DNA of 57,223 nucleotides from an uncultured Pseudomonadota bacterium. Lineage in GTDB: Bacteria > Pseudomonadota > Gammaproteobacteria > Steroidobacterales > Steroidobacteraceae. The stretch covers positions 1-57,223 of the forward strand of contig CAIOZU010000050.1 of NCBI GenBank assembly GCA_903862885.1, given 5' to 3'. Each line of letters starts with the position of its first letter. The first letter of the stretch is position 1. The notes beneath the pieces are model-generated. The model was not told the DNA's origin. It saw only the letters and a program-made list of their open reading frames with translations, and ran no database searches. Shown here piece by piece: positions 50,056 to 57,223 of the stretch. Both the position numbers and the translations under genes were made by a program.

Positions 50056-50846
50056 GGGGTTACGCGCGGTTCGCCGTCGATCCAGCGGACTTGTATGTCG
50101 CTAGGAGCAAGACCAGTGAGTCGTCTTTCGTGCATATGTGTAATGCATGCTTCGTAGGCGCGTGTGAACCGCTTGGCATCGAATAACACCGAGCTCTCGC
50201 GGCTTGATTTGAGCTGATGTCGCAGTGCCGATCGGTGCGCGCCATTTGCGCTTAGCTCGAGCAGTAGATCACGATACGCCTCTGGTGTGCTGGCAATGAG
50301 ATCCGGTACGCCCGCAGCGCGAAGCAGGGAGCCAGATACCCGCGAAGCAAAACCTTCGCCGCTTAAGCCGACTAGCGGGCAACCAACCCATAAGGCGTCT
50401 GCTGCCGTGGTGTGTGAGCCATAAGGGAAGGTGTCCACAGCAATATCTGCGACCACGTAGCGCGCGAGATGATCGGCATGTGAGTTCACACGCGCGGCGA
50501 ACACCAGACGCTCACTGGCAACTCCTTGTCTCTCTGCTTGAGCTCGCAGATTTTCAATGGCAACCGGGGAGGCGTTGAAGAGCCAGAGTACGCACAGTGG
50601 TCTCGCGCGTAGCACCTCCATCCACAGGGCGAACACGGTGGGTGTGATTTTCTGAATTTGGCAAAACGAGCACAGCACGACCGCTTTGTCAGGCAGTCCG
50701 TAGCTTGCGCGCGAAGCGGCGGTCGCGACTTGCCGCGATTGGTCGTTCGGTAAGTAACTATCTGGCAGACGAGCGATCCGCTCCGCATAATGGTGGGTAC
50801 TGTGATTGGGCACCACATAGCTGTCAGCAATCAGGTAGTCGAGCAT
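50052..50846 (-). pseudogene. N-terminally truncated GT41 (OGT/SPINDLY-like) glycosyltransferase remnant
   Basis: The 264 residues match the C-terminal catalytic lobe of bacterial O-GlcNAc-transferase-like proteins. They include CSFCQIQKITPTVF (UDP-binding Lys), RLVFAARV, YGSHTTAADALW (HTT and Asp) and the FASRVSGSLLRAAG block. Homology runs upstream of the ATG in frame as YPGTLGGK to about 50870, then meets a TAA at 50874-50876. The TPR region and the first lobe with the catalytic His are absent, and the 89 bp up to lpxH hold no recognisable remainder. It looks like a decayed gene, though a short stand-alone product cannot be excluded. Confidence 0.75.
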
Positions 50847-50962
50847 CTTGCCACCAAGAGTGCCTGGGTATCTTTAACGCAGTTGGGTGACGAGCGCTAC
50901 CCTGACGTCTTCTGAGCGCTGGCTGCGCCCAGTTGGAGCCTGGTCACGTTGGATGCGCCGCC

Positions 50963-51694
50963 TTAACTTACGGGTCTTGGCCTGTGTTCCAGCTTAAATC
51001 CCGATTCGTCCCAGCGTAGGACGCTACCCGCTCGATCCCAGTCGCCGGTGACAATGCGGGTGCGATCTTTGCCATCTATGGATAGCGGGTGTACGCCAGG
51101 ACGATGGGTATGCCCATGCACCAGGATAGGTACATCGGCATCCCGAAATAAGCGTTCGACGGCGCCTGAGTTCACGTCCATCAGTGGGATGGCTTGTGTG
51201 CTGGTGTGCGCGCGACTGGCAGCGCGTGCTTGTGCGGCGAGCCCCTGGCGTTGGGTGATACTGAGTGCGCGCAGTTGCCGCTGCCAGAGCGGATCGCGCA
51301 CTAACGCGCGTAATCGCTGGTAAGGCACGTCGTCGATACACAGCGCATCACCATGGGTCAGAAGCACACGTTGGCCGTAGCGCTCGACAACGGTGGGGTC
51401 ATCTAAGAGGGTGCATCCGGTTGTCTTGCAAAAGCCATCACCGAGTAAAAAATCTCGGTTGCCGTGCATTAGATACACGGGCACGCCTTGTTGGGTGAGT
51501 TCTGCAAGCGCGCTTTGAATCAGTGATTGGTGGGGATCAGGATCGTCATCGCCAATGGTCGCTTCGAACAGATCCCCCAGAATATAAAGCGCGTCCGCGC
51601 CGCGCACTTCACCGGCTAAAAACTCCAAAAATTGCTTGGCTATATCGGCCCGGCTAGCCTCTAGGTGCAAGTCGGAGACAAGCCAGGTCGGCAT
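50963..51694 (-). CDS. lpxH: UDP-2,3-diacylglucosamine diphosphatase LpxH
   Basis: Cleaves UDP-2,3-diacylglucosamine to lipid X in lipid A synthesis, at the inner face of the inner membrane. Calcineurin-like metallophosphoesterase, 243 residues, with SDLHLEASR, LGDLFEATIGDD, MHGNRDFLLG, LTHGD and HGHTHRP. It follows the cyclophilin gene by 3 bp. ppi-lpxH next to cysS is a familiar gammaproteobacterial arrangement. Confidence 0.97.
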   Translation of the reverse strand: MPTWLVSDLHLEASRADIAKQFLEFLAGEVRGADALYILGDLFEATIGDDDPDPHQSLIQSALAELTQQGVPVYLMHGNRDFLLGDGFCKTTGCTLLDDPTVVERYGQRVLLTHGDALCIDDVPYQRLRALVRDPLWQRQLRALSITQRQGLAAQARAASRAHTSTQAIPLMDVNSGAVERLFRDADVPILVHGHTHRPGVHPLSIDGKDRTRIVTGDWDRAGSVLRWDESGFKLEHRPRPVS

Positions 51695-51697
51695 ACG

Positions 51698-52423
51698 TTA
51701 GGGTGTTTCGTTCGGCGCAGTAGCCGGTGTTGCAGCCGGTGTAGCGACTGGTGTGGTGGCGTTTTGGGGAATGGGTTCACCACTGGCGTTGACGATCAGC
51801 ACCTGCTTGATCGTGATGGGCTCTAAGGGGGTATCTTTGCCTAAGGCGCCGACCGTGCCGGTCGGCGTGCGGCTTAAGCGATCGACCACGTCCATCCCCT
51901 CAATCACGCGACCAAACACCGCGTAGCCCCAACGCAACGGGGTCGGGTCCAGTTCATCGTTGTCAGTCACGTTCACATAGAACTGCGCGTTGCCCGAGTG
52001 GGGCGCGTCGGAGCGCGCCAGTCCCACGTAGCCTCGCTTGTTAGATAGACCATTGCCGGATTCGTTAGCGATATTCGGTTGCGTGGTCTTGAGCGTACCC
52101 TTCCCATCAAAACCACCGCCTTGTACGACAAAGCCGGCGATCACTCGATGAAAAATCGTCCCGTTATAAAAGCCGCTGCGCACGTAGCTTAAAAAATTGG
52201 CCGTGGTCAGTGGTGCGCGCGACCCCTCGGTCACGAGGGTGAAATTGCCTAAATTGGTTTCAATGCGCACCCGGGTCAGGCCCGTGGTTGCAACCTCCGC
52301 GGCCGGTGCGGCATGGCTTTGTAGGCCGATGAGCACGCACGCGATCAGGGCTAGGGTCTGAGCCCGGACGCTACGGCTGGAAAGGCTTGAAAAGGGGGTA
52401 CGGCGGGGTGGGGATAGCAACAT
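51698..52423 (-). CDS. Periplasmic cyclophilin-type peptidylprolyl isomerase
   Basis: PPIase assisting folding of exported proteins. From the ATG at 52423, preceded by GGAG, it has 241 residues. An N-terminal signal peptide (hydrophobic TLALIACVLIGLQS, probable cleavage after SHA) precedes a cyclophilin domain with FHRVIAGFVVQGGGF and SGNAQFYVNV. A Thr/Pro/Ala-rich repetitive tail (TPVATPAATPAT) follows. It is PpiA-like in location, with lpxH immediately downstream. Confidence 0.92.
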   Translation of the reverse strand: MLLSPPRRTPFSSLSSRSVRAQTLALIACVLIGLQSHAAPAAEVATTGLTRVRIETNLGNFTLVTEGSRAPLTTANFLSYVRSGFYNGTIFHRVIAGFVVQGGGFDGKGTLKTTQPNIANESGNGLSNKRGYVGLARSDAPHSGNAQFYVNVTDNDELDPTPLRWGYAVFGRVIEGMDVVDRLSRTPTGTVGALGKDTPLEPITIKQVLIVNASGEPIPQNATTPVATPAATPATAPNETP

Positions 52424-52458
52424 GAGATCTCCGGGCAGATAGCGGGGCGTCGGGGCAT

Positions 52459-52464
52459 TATACT
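52459..52464 (+). promoter_or_regulatory. gltX -10 box (TATACT), near-leaderless
   Basis: TATACT matches the -10 consensus at 5 of 6 positions and lies only 8 bp before the gltX ATG. A start site 6-7 nt downstream would leave almost no leader. No Shine-Dalgarno precedes the ATG. The -35 region (around 52436) is poor. Confidence 0.45.
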
Positions 52465-52472
52465 CACCCGTC

Positions 52473-53891
52473 ATGAACACCCCTGTAGTAACTCGTTTTG
52501 CCCCTAGCCCGTCAGGTGCCTTGCACCTAGGGAATATCCGGACCGCCCTGTTTAACTGGCTTTACGCCCGACAGCAGGGTGGGCGCTTTCTGGTGCGGAT
52601 TGAGGATACTGACCAAGCGCGCTCCGATGAGGCGTCTGTGGCCGGGGTCTTGCGCGATTTGGCCTGGCTAGGCCTTGCCTGGGATGCCGGTCCTGATCGG
52701 GAGGATGGGCAGGGTCCGTACCGTCAGTCGGCGAGGGCTGCCCTCTATGCCAAGGCCTTCGCCCGTCTAGAGTCGCAAGGGGATGCTTACCCTTGTTACT
52801 GCACGACGCTGGAGCTTGAGGTGGCGCGGCGCACTGAACTGGCGGCAGGGCGAGCACCCCGGTATTTAGGCACGTGTGCCGCTTTAAATGCCGATGAGCG
52901 GGCTGCCAAGCTAGCGGCTGGCCGAGAGGCGAGCTTGCGCTTCCGAATGCCTGCGGGCGCCGTATTGGCGTTTGAGGATCTGGTGCGCGGCCCACAGCGC
53001 TTTTTGGCGGATGAACTGGGCGACTTTGTGATCCGGCGCAGTGATGGCAGCAGCTCCTTTTTGTTTTCTAACGCGGTGGATGATGCGGCTATGGGCGTGA
53101 CCCACGTCTTTCGTGGTGAGGATCACGTCGCCAACACGCCAAGGCAGCGGGCGATTATGTCCGCCTTGGGCGTGGCACCCACGCAGTACGGGCACCTGCC
53201 TTTGCTGGTGGGCTCGGCGGGTGCGCCTTTGTCTAAGCGGGAGGGTAGCGCCAGTTTGCAGGCCTTAGTCCAAGAGGGCTTTTTCCCTGAGGCGATTTTG
53301 AATCAGTTGGCGCGTTTGGGGCATCACTACGCAGACGAGGCTTGGCTCGATGTGCCCGCACTGGTTGCGGGTTTCGAATTATCTGCCTTAGGCCGTGCCC
53401 CTGCGCGCTTTGATCGGGTGCAGTTGCTGCACTGGCAAAAAGAGGCGGTTCATCGTGCCGAGCCCGCCACCTTAGAGCGATGGGCGAAGGGTGCCGTACC
53501 GCCTCAGCAGGAAGCGGCTTTTGTGCGCGCGGTGCGCGCCAATCTGGTGCTTCCCGCGGATGCCGCTGAGTGGGGACCGATCGTATTTGGAGAACTGCCT
53601 TGCGCCAGTGACGAGATGCGCACGCTGTTGGTGTCTGCGGGAGGCGGCTTTTTCGAAGCGGCGCTGGCTGCTATTTCGCTTGATGAGGGGCACGTGTCCT
53701 ACTCGTCTTTGGTGGCCCAGCTTAAAGCAAGTACCGGACGGACCGGCGCCGCACTCTTTAAGCCTCTGCGTGCCAGTTTGACCCATCGCCTGGATGGGCC
53801 AGAGATGGCGGCGCTGTTGTCCGTGATGCCGGCCGGCTTGGTGCGCGATCGCTTTGCGGCTGCACGCTCGCTCGCGGCGTCGTCGCTTTAG
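52473..53891 (+). CDS. gltX: Glutamate--tRNA ligase
   Basis: Charges tRNA-Glu. Class I synthetase of 472 residues with the HIGH-type motif [16 protein letters not shown], the zinc site CYC plus YLGTC, and the KMSKS-type motif in APLSKREGS. The PLSKREG form with the QEGFFPEAI-type helix differs from the KLSKRHG form common in gammaproteobacteria and looks more like alphaproteobacterial enzymes; that comparison is from memory. Residues needed for activity are present. Upstream it diverges from the cyclophilin gene; downstream is cysS at 17 bp. Confidence 0.95.
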   Translation: MNTPVVTRFAPSPSGALHLGNIRTALFNWLYARQQGGRFLVRIEDTDQARSDEASVAGVLRDLAWLGLAWDAGPDREDGQGPYRQSARAALYAKAFARLESQGDAYPCYCTTLELEVARRTELAAGRAPRYLGTCAALNADERAAKLAAGREASLRFRMPAGAVLAFEDLVRGPQRFLADELGDFVIRRSDGSSSFLFSNAVDDAAMGVTHVFRGEDHVANTPRQRAIMSALGVAPTQYGHLPLLVGSAGAPLSKREGSASLQALVQEGFFPEAILNQLARLGHHYADEAWLDVPALVAGFELSALGRAPARFDRVQLLHWQKEAVHRAEPATLERWAKGAVPPQQEAAFVRAVRANLVLPADAAEWGPIVFGELPCASDEMRTLLVSAGGGFFEAALAAISLDEGHVSYSSLVAQLKASTGRTGAALFKPLRASLTHRLDGPEMAALLSVMPAGLVRDRFAAARSLAASSL

Positions 53892-53908
53892 TTTTTAAGA
53901 GTGAATTC

Positions 53909-55321
53909 ATGATCGAGATTTTTAATTCGATGACCGGTCAGAAAGCGCCGTTAAAGACGCTTGAGCCTGGGCACGTTCGCATGTATGTCTGTGGCATGAC
54001 GGTGTACGACTTTTGTCATATCGGTCACGCGCGATCGCTGGTCGCCTTCGATGTGGTGCGTCGCTACCTCAAATATTCTGGCTACCGCGTAACGCACGTC
54101 CGTAACATCACTGACATTGATGACAAGATCATTGCGCGTGCAGCAGCCAATGGTGAGTCGATCGAGACACTAACGAAGCGCTTCATCGATGCGATGCATG
54201 AGGACTGCGAGCAGTTAGGCGTGGAGCGGCCCGAGCATGAGCCGCGTGCCACTGAGTATGTGGCTGGCATGGTGGCGATGATCGAAACGCTCATCGAGAA
54301 AGGGGTAGCTTATGCCTCTGATGGCGATGTGTTGTATGCGGTGGCAAAATTTCCGGGCTATGGCCGGTTATCTGGCAAAAAGCTGGCTGACTTGCGTGCC
54401 GGTGCGCGCGTCGAGGTCGACGCTTCCAAGCGAGACCCGCTGGATTTTGTGCTGTGGAAAGCAGCGAAACCGGGTGAGCCGAGTTGGGATTCGCCGTGGG
54501 GCAAGGGTCGGCCGGGCTGGCATATTGAGTGTTCGGTGATGTCGGTGGCGCTGCTTGGTGATCATTTTGATCTGCATGGCGGCGGCATGGATTTGAAATT
54601 CCCGCACCATGAAAATGAGATTGCGCAGACCTGTGCGGCCTGTGACAGCACCTTTGTAAACGTGTGGATGCACAATGGCTTTGTGAACGTCGATGCGGAG
54701 AAAATGTCTAAGTCGTTGGGCAATTTTTTCACCGTACGTGAAGTGCAAAAGCACTTGCGCCCCGAAGTGCTTCGTGCTTTTGTCCTGTCTAGTCAATACC
54801 GAGGCCCTATTAATTATTCCGATGACAATTTAAGACAAGCGGATGCGGGTCTTGAGCGCTTGTATGTGGCACTTCGTGGGATCGCCGCGGATGCGGTGAT
54901 GGTGCCAACGGAGGCTACCGAACGTTTCAGAGTGGCCATGAATGATGACTTTAATACGCCCGAAGCGATGGCTGTGCTGCAGGCCTTAGCGCGGGATCTG
55001 AACATTGCTAAGAGCGCTTCAGATCAAGCAAAGGTCAGCGCGATCGCTGCTGAGTTGCGTGGGTTAGGCGCCGTATTGGGTCTTTTGGGTTGCGATGCAG
55101 ATACGTGGCTTAAGACGAGACCGGAGAGCGCGGGCGTAACGCATGTCGTATCCGGCGGGGTTGCTCCTGAGGCCGCTGAGATTGAGGCATTGATTGAGGC
55201 GCGACGTGCTGCGCGTGCCGCCAAGGACTTTAAAGAGTCCGATCGCGTGCGCGATCTGCTGCTCGCGCGCGGCATTATCTTAGAGGATGGACCGGAAGGT
55301 ACCCGCTGGCGCTACCGGTAG
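53909..55321 (+). CDS. cysS: Cysteine--tRNA ligase
   Basis: Charges tRNA-Cys. Class I synthetase of 470 residues with [16 protein letters not shown] (HIGH), the zinc ligands including CGMTVYD and [17 protein letters not shown], and KMSKSLGNF. The C-terminus has the DALR-like helical region. It is probably cotranscribed with gltX and is convergent with folD. Confidence 0.98.
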   Translation: MIEIFNSMTGQKAPLKTLEPGHVRMYVCGMTVYDFCHIGHARSLVAFDVVRRYLKYSGYRVTHVRNITDIDDKIIARAAANGESIETLTKRFIDAMHEDCEQLGVERPEHEPRATEYVAGMVAMIETLIEKGVAYASDGDVLYAVAKFPGYGRLSGKKLADLRAGARVEVDASKRDPLDFVLWKAAKPGEPSWDSPWGKGRPGWHIECSVMSVALLGDHFDLHGGGMDLKFPHHENEIAQTCAACDSTFVNVWMHNGFVNVDAEKMSKSLGNFFTVREVQKHLRPEVLRAFVLSSQYRGPINYSDDNLRQADAGLERLYVALRGIAADAVMVPTEATERFRVAMNDDFNTPEAMAVLQALARDLNIAKSASDQAKVSAIAAELRGLGAVLGLLGCDADTWLKTRPESAGVTHVVSGGVAPEAAEIEALIEARRAARAAKDFKESDRVRDLLLARGIILEDGPEGTRWRYR

Positions 55322-55370
55322 CGGCACGGTGTGTCGTCTATGCGCGTACTGCGCTCGGCCAATGCCTACG

Positions 55371-55403
55371 ACGAGTAAGGGCGAATCCATCGCCCTTACT
55401 CGT
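55371..55403. terminator. 14-bp perfect inverted repeat between convergent cysS and folD
   Basis: ACGAGTAAGGGCGA and its exact complement flank a 5-nt loop (ATCCA), 49 bp after cysS and 14 bp from the folD stop. It can fold on both transcripts, which suits a bidirectional transcription barrier. No T-run follows on either strand. Confidence 0.6.
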
Positions 55404-55417
55404 GCGTCGTCTGGTCA

Positions 55418-56281
55418 TTACTCTGTGAGGCCTTGACGCGCAAGCGCGCTCTCCAGTGTGCTCTTCATGAGCGTCGCAATGGTCATCGGACCGACACCGC
55501 CGGGGACCGGTGTGATCCACGAGGCGCGCTCGGCGGCTGGCGCAAACTCAACGTCACCAACGATTTTGCCATCTGGTAGACGGTTAATGCCTACATCGAC
55601 GACCACCGCGCCCTCGCGCACCCAGTGTCCTGGAATCATGTGTGGCTTGCCGGTTGCTACCACCAAAATCTCCGCACGTCCGACGACGCCCTCAAGATCA
55701 CGTGTCGCGCTGTGGCACACGGTAATGGTCGCGCCTGCCATCAAAAGCTCGAGCGCCATTGGGCGACCGACAATATTCGATTGTCCAACAATGACGGCAT
55801 CCTTACCGCGGATGCTGATACCTGAACGCTCCAGCATGATCATCACGCCATAGGGCGTGCATGAGCGAAGCAGAGGCTTACGAAGCGCTAGACGACCGAC
55901 GTTGTAGGGATGGAAACCATCGACGTCCTTCTTCGGATCAATGCGCTCAATGACCGCATGCGGATCAATGTGGGCGGGCAGTGGTGATTGCACCAGAATG
56001 CCATCGATGGTGGGATCTGCATTGAGGGTATCAATGAGCGCGACCAGTGCAGCTTCTGTGGTGGTGGCGGGTAAGTCATGCGCCACGGACACAAGCCCTG
56101 CTTCTTCGCACGATAGGCGTTTGTTGCGCACATAGATGGTGGAAGCGGGGTCTGAGCCCACAATCACGACGGCAAGGCCGGGTCGGCGATGGCCGCGCGC
56201 CGCCAAATGGTCGGTTGCCTTGCGAATATCAATTTTCAGTGCTTTGGCGATTAATTTGCCGTCTAACAGTTTTGCAGCCAC
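55418..56281 (-). CDS. folD: Bifunctional methylene-THF dehydrogenase / methenyl-THF cyclohydrolase FolD
   Basis: Interconverts methylene-, methenyl- and formyl-THF for purine synthesis. The 287-residue protein has the catalytic [11 protein letters not shown] segment, [36 protein letters not shown] and [15 protein letters not shown]. Transcribed alone on the minus strand. Confidence 0.98.
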   Translation of the reverse strand: MAAKLLDGKLIAKALKIDIRKATDHLAARGHRRPGLAVVIVGSDPASTIYVRNKRLSCEEAGLVSVAHDLPATTTEAALVALIDTLNADPTIDGILVQSPLPAHIDPHAVIERIDPKKDVDGFHPYNVGRLALRKPLLRSCTPYGVMIMLERSGISIRGKDAVIVGQSNIVGRPMALELLMAGATITVCHSATRDLEGVVGRAEILVVATGKPHMIPGHWVREGAVVVDVGINRLPDGKIVGDVEFAPAAERASWITPVPGGVGPMTIATLMKSTLESALARQGLTE

Positions 56282-56359
56282 GAAAAGCCCCCAGATCTCA
56301 GTTTAGGTGTGTAAACCAGTAATTCTCGCACGATTGAGGGGGTAAATTGCAGATGTGGT

Positions 56360-56388
56360 TTGACGGGGTGGGGTGCAGCCCGTAACAT
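56360..56388 (+). promoter_or_regulatory. Promoter of tRNA-Pro/Arg/His cluster
   Basis: TTGACG (56360-56365) and TAACAT (56383-56388) have an ideal 17-bp spacer, 27 bp before tRNA-Pro. The GC-rich bases after the -10 box are typical of stringently controlled stable-RNA promoters. Confidence 0.65.
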
Positions 56389-56415
56389 TGCGCTGCCTGT
56401 GCGATACGGACCGGG

Positions 56416-56492
<77 letters not shown>

Positions 56493-56532
56493 CCGTCGTA
56501 GCAGGGCCTTTAGGATGTTTGGTAGGTAGTAG

Positions 56533-56557
56533 ACGCTTAATGCTGGGAGTTAAGCGT
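56533..56557 (+). other. 8-bp perfect hairpin between tRNA-Pro and tRNA-Arg
   Basis: ACGCTTAA pairs exactly with TTAAGCGT around a 9-nt loop. No T-run follows and tRNA-Arg begins 19 bp later, so it is more likely a processing or spacer structure than a terminator. Confidence 0.4.
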
Positions 56558-56576
56558 GAATGAGTCGGACCATTGA

Positions 56577-56653
56577 GCGCCCGTAGCTCAATCGGATAGA
56601 GCACCGGCCTTCTAAGCCGGCGGTTGCAGGTTCGATTCCTGCCGGGCGCGCCA
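56577..56653 (+). tRNA. tRNA-Arg (UCU)
   Basis: 77 nt with CCA encoded. The acceptor stem GCGCCCG pairs with CGGGCGC. The anticodon stem CCGGC/GCCGG holds loop CTTCTAA, anticodon TCT, which reads AGA/AGG. Confidence 0.97.
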
Positions 56654-56744
56654 TCAATGAGATGGCCGGCAGATGAGGGCGATTTGAGGTTGATGTCGAG
56701 GTTGATGCGGAACGAGTGAGTTTGGTATCGACGACGAGACGTTG

Positions 56745-56820
56745 GTGGGCGTAGCTCAGCTGGTAGAGCCCCGGATTGTGATTCCGGCCGTCGTGGGTTC
56801 GAGTCCCATCGTCCACCCCA
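56745..56820 (+). tRNA. tRNA-His (GUG)
   Basis: 76 nt with CCA encoded. The acceptor stem GTGGGCG pairs with CGTCCAC with one G-T pair. The loop TTGTGAT gives anticodon GTG. C73 and a G at 56744 provide the G-1:C73 identity pair of tRNA-His. Confidence 0.97.
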
Positions 56821-56824
56821 CCCC

Positions 56825-56844
56825 AAATCGAAAATCGGTTTTTT
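56825..56844 (+). terminator. Intrinsic terminator after tRNA-His
   Basis: AAATCGA and TCGGTTT form a 7-bp stem with one G-U pair and an AAA loop, running into six T. It would end the Pro-Arg-His transcript before the separately promoted tRNA-Lys. Confidence 0.6.
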
Positions 56845-56914
56845 GATGTGGGCACTGGTTTGCTCAGAGCCTTGGCTGCAGCTAAATGGTGTGCAGTGCT
56901 GAGTGATTTTGTTT

Positions 56915-56920
56915 TATAGT
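56915..56920 (+). promoter_or_regulatory. Possible -10 box for tRNA-Lys (TATAGT)
   Basis: TATAGT lies 17 bp before the tRNA-Lys 5' end and is followed by a GC-rich TTCGCG discriminator. The -35 region (around 56892) does not match consensus well. Confidence 0.45.
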
Positions 56921-56936
56921 TTCGCGTCGTTCATTT

Positions 56937-57012
<76 letters not shown>

Positions 57013-57114
57013 ATTCTTGAAGTGCTGAATCGGAACTTCTCACGCGGCGACGCATTGGCGCGTCGTTGATCTGAAATTGGTGCCTAAAACGCACGCGGCG
57101 ATTTTCATCACCGA

Positions 57115-57223
57115 TTACGCGACTGCAGGTGAGACCTCGCGCGCAATGCGCTTGGCATTTTTAATTTCAGCAACACGAAGATCGTAGGCTGTCTGGAGAT
57201 TCAGCCATGAACGAGCATCGCCA
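57115..57223 (-). CDS. HigA-family antitoxin, C-terminal end only (partial)
   Basis: The minus strand is open from the window edge to a TAA at 57115-57117, giving about 35 residues. The string SWLNLQTAYDLRVAE matches the C-terminal helix of HigA-type XRE antitoxins. The HTH domain and any higB toxin would lie beyond the right edge. The 100 bp between tRNA-Lys and this stop hold only a weak hairpin (57048-57065) and a 10-bp direct repeat. Confidence 0.75.
   Translation of the reverse strand, partial: GDARSWLNLQTAYDLRVAEIKNAKRIAREVSPAVA

Overview
The window looks like core chromosome of a gammaproteobacterium, moderately GC-rich with frequent GTG and TTG starts. Two gene orders support this: prmB-aroC-MFS, and fimV-truA-accD-folC-dedD-cvpA-purF as in Pseudomonas. 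Further support comes from DUF1820, MiaE, EpmA with EF-P, FimX- and FimV-type polar/type IV pilus proteins, and the nrdR-rib-nusB-thiL cluster. I cannot name the genus. No insertion sequence, prophage or CRISPR array was seen. Accessory-looking material is limited to both window edges (a Fic-family protein at the left, a HigA-type antitoxin tail at the right) and a decayed glycosyltransferase near 50 kb.

Layout. 1-7.2 kb: partial Fic protein (minus), DUF1820, purL-murI, a DUF4145 protein. 7.4-10.2 kb: ettA (minus) diverging from a histone-deacetylase-like enzyme. 10.2-18 kb: glyA-nrdR-ribD-ribE, then rimI (minus), then SUI1/yciH-ribBA-ribH-nusB-thiL, so riboflavin synthesis is in two blocks. 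18.1-19.4 kb: a Ser/Thr kinase fused to a cyclic-nucleotide-binding domain. 19.4-23.5 kb (minus): xseB-ispA-dxs-folE2. 23.6-26.1 kb: rubrerythrin, an eight-cysteine Fe-S/CCG protein and DUF3501. 26.2-30.4 kb: parE-parC. 30.5-32.6 kb (minus): a FimX-like protein with degenerate GGDEF and EAL domains. 32.8-36.4 kb: efp facing a minus-strand group SCO1-psd-epmA-fRMsr. 36.4-39.6 kb: prmB-aroC-MFS. 39.8-48.7 kb: fimV to purF plus miaE. 48.8-50.9 kb: a lipoprotein with two tandem repeats, convergent with a truncated GT41 glycosyltransferase. 51-52.4 kb (minus): periplasmic cyclophilin and lpxH. 52.5-56.3 kb: gltX-cysS convergent with folD. 56.4-57.0 kb: tRNA-Pro, -Arg, -His and -Lys. 57.1 kb to the end: the 3' end of a higA-like gene.

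Most genes are housekeeping: purines (purL, purF, folD, glyA), riboflavin, isoprenoids, folate, fatty acids, chorismate, tRNA charging and modification, EF-P with its lysylation enzyme, and topoisomerase IV. The parts most worth following up are the rubrerythrin/Fe-S/DUF3501 neighbourhood with its internal terminator, the kinase-cNBD fusion, the FimX-like effector, the Fic protein with a substituted catalytic motif, the GT41 remnant, and several long hairpins at gene ends that lack a U tract.
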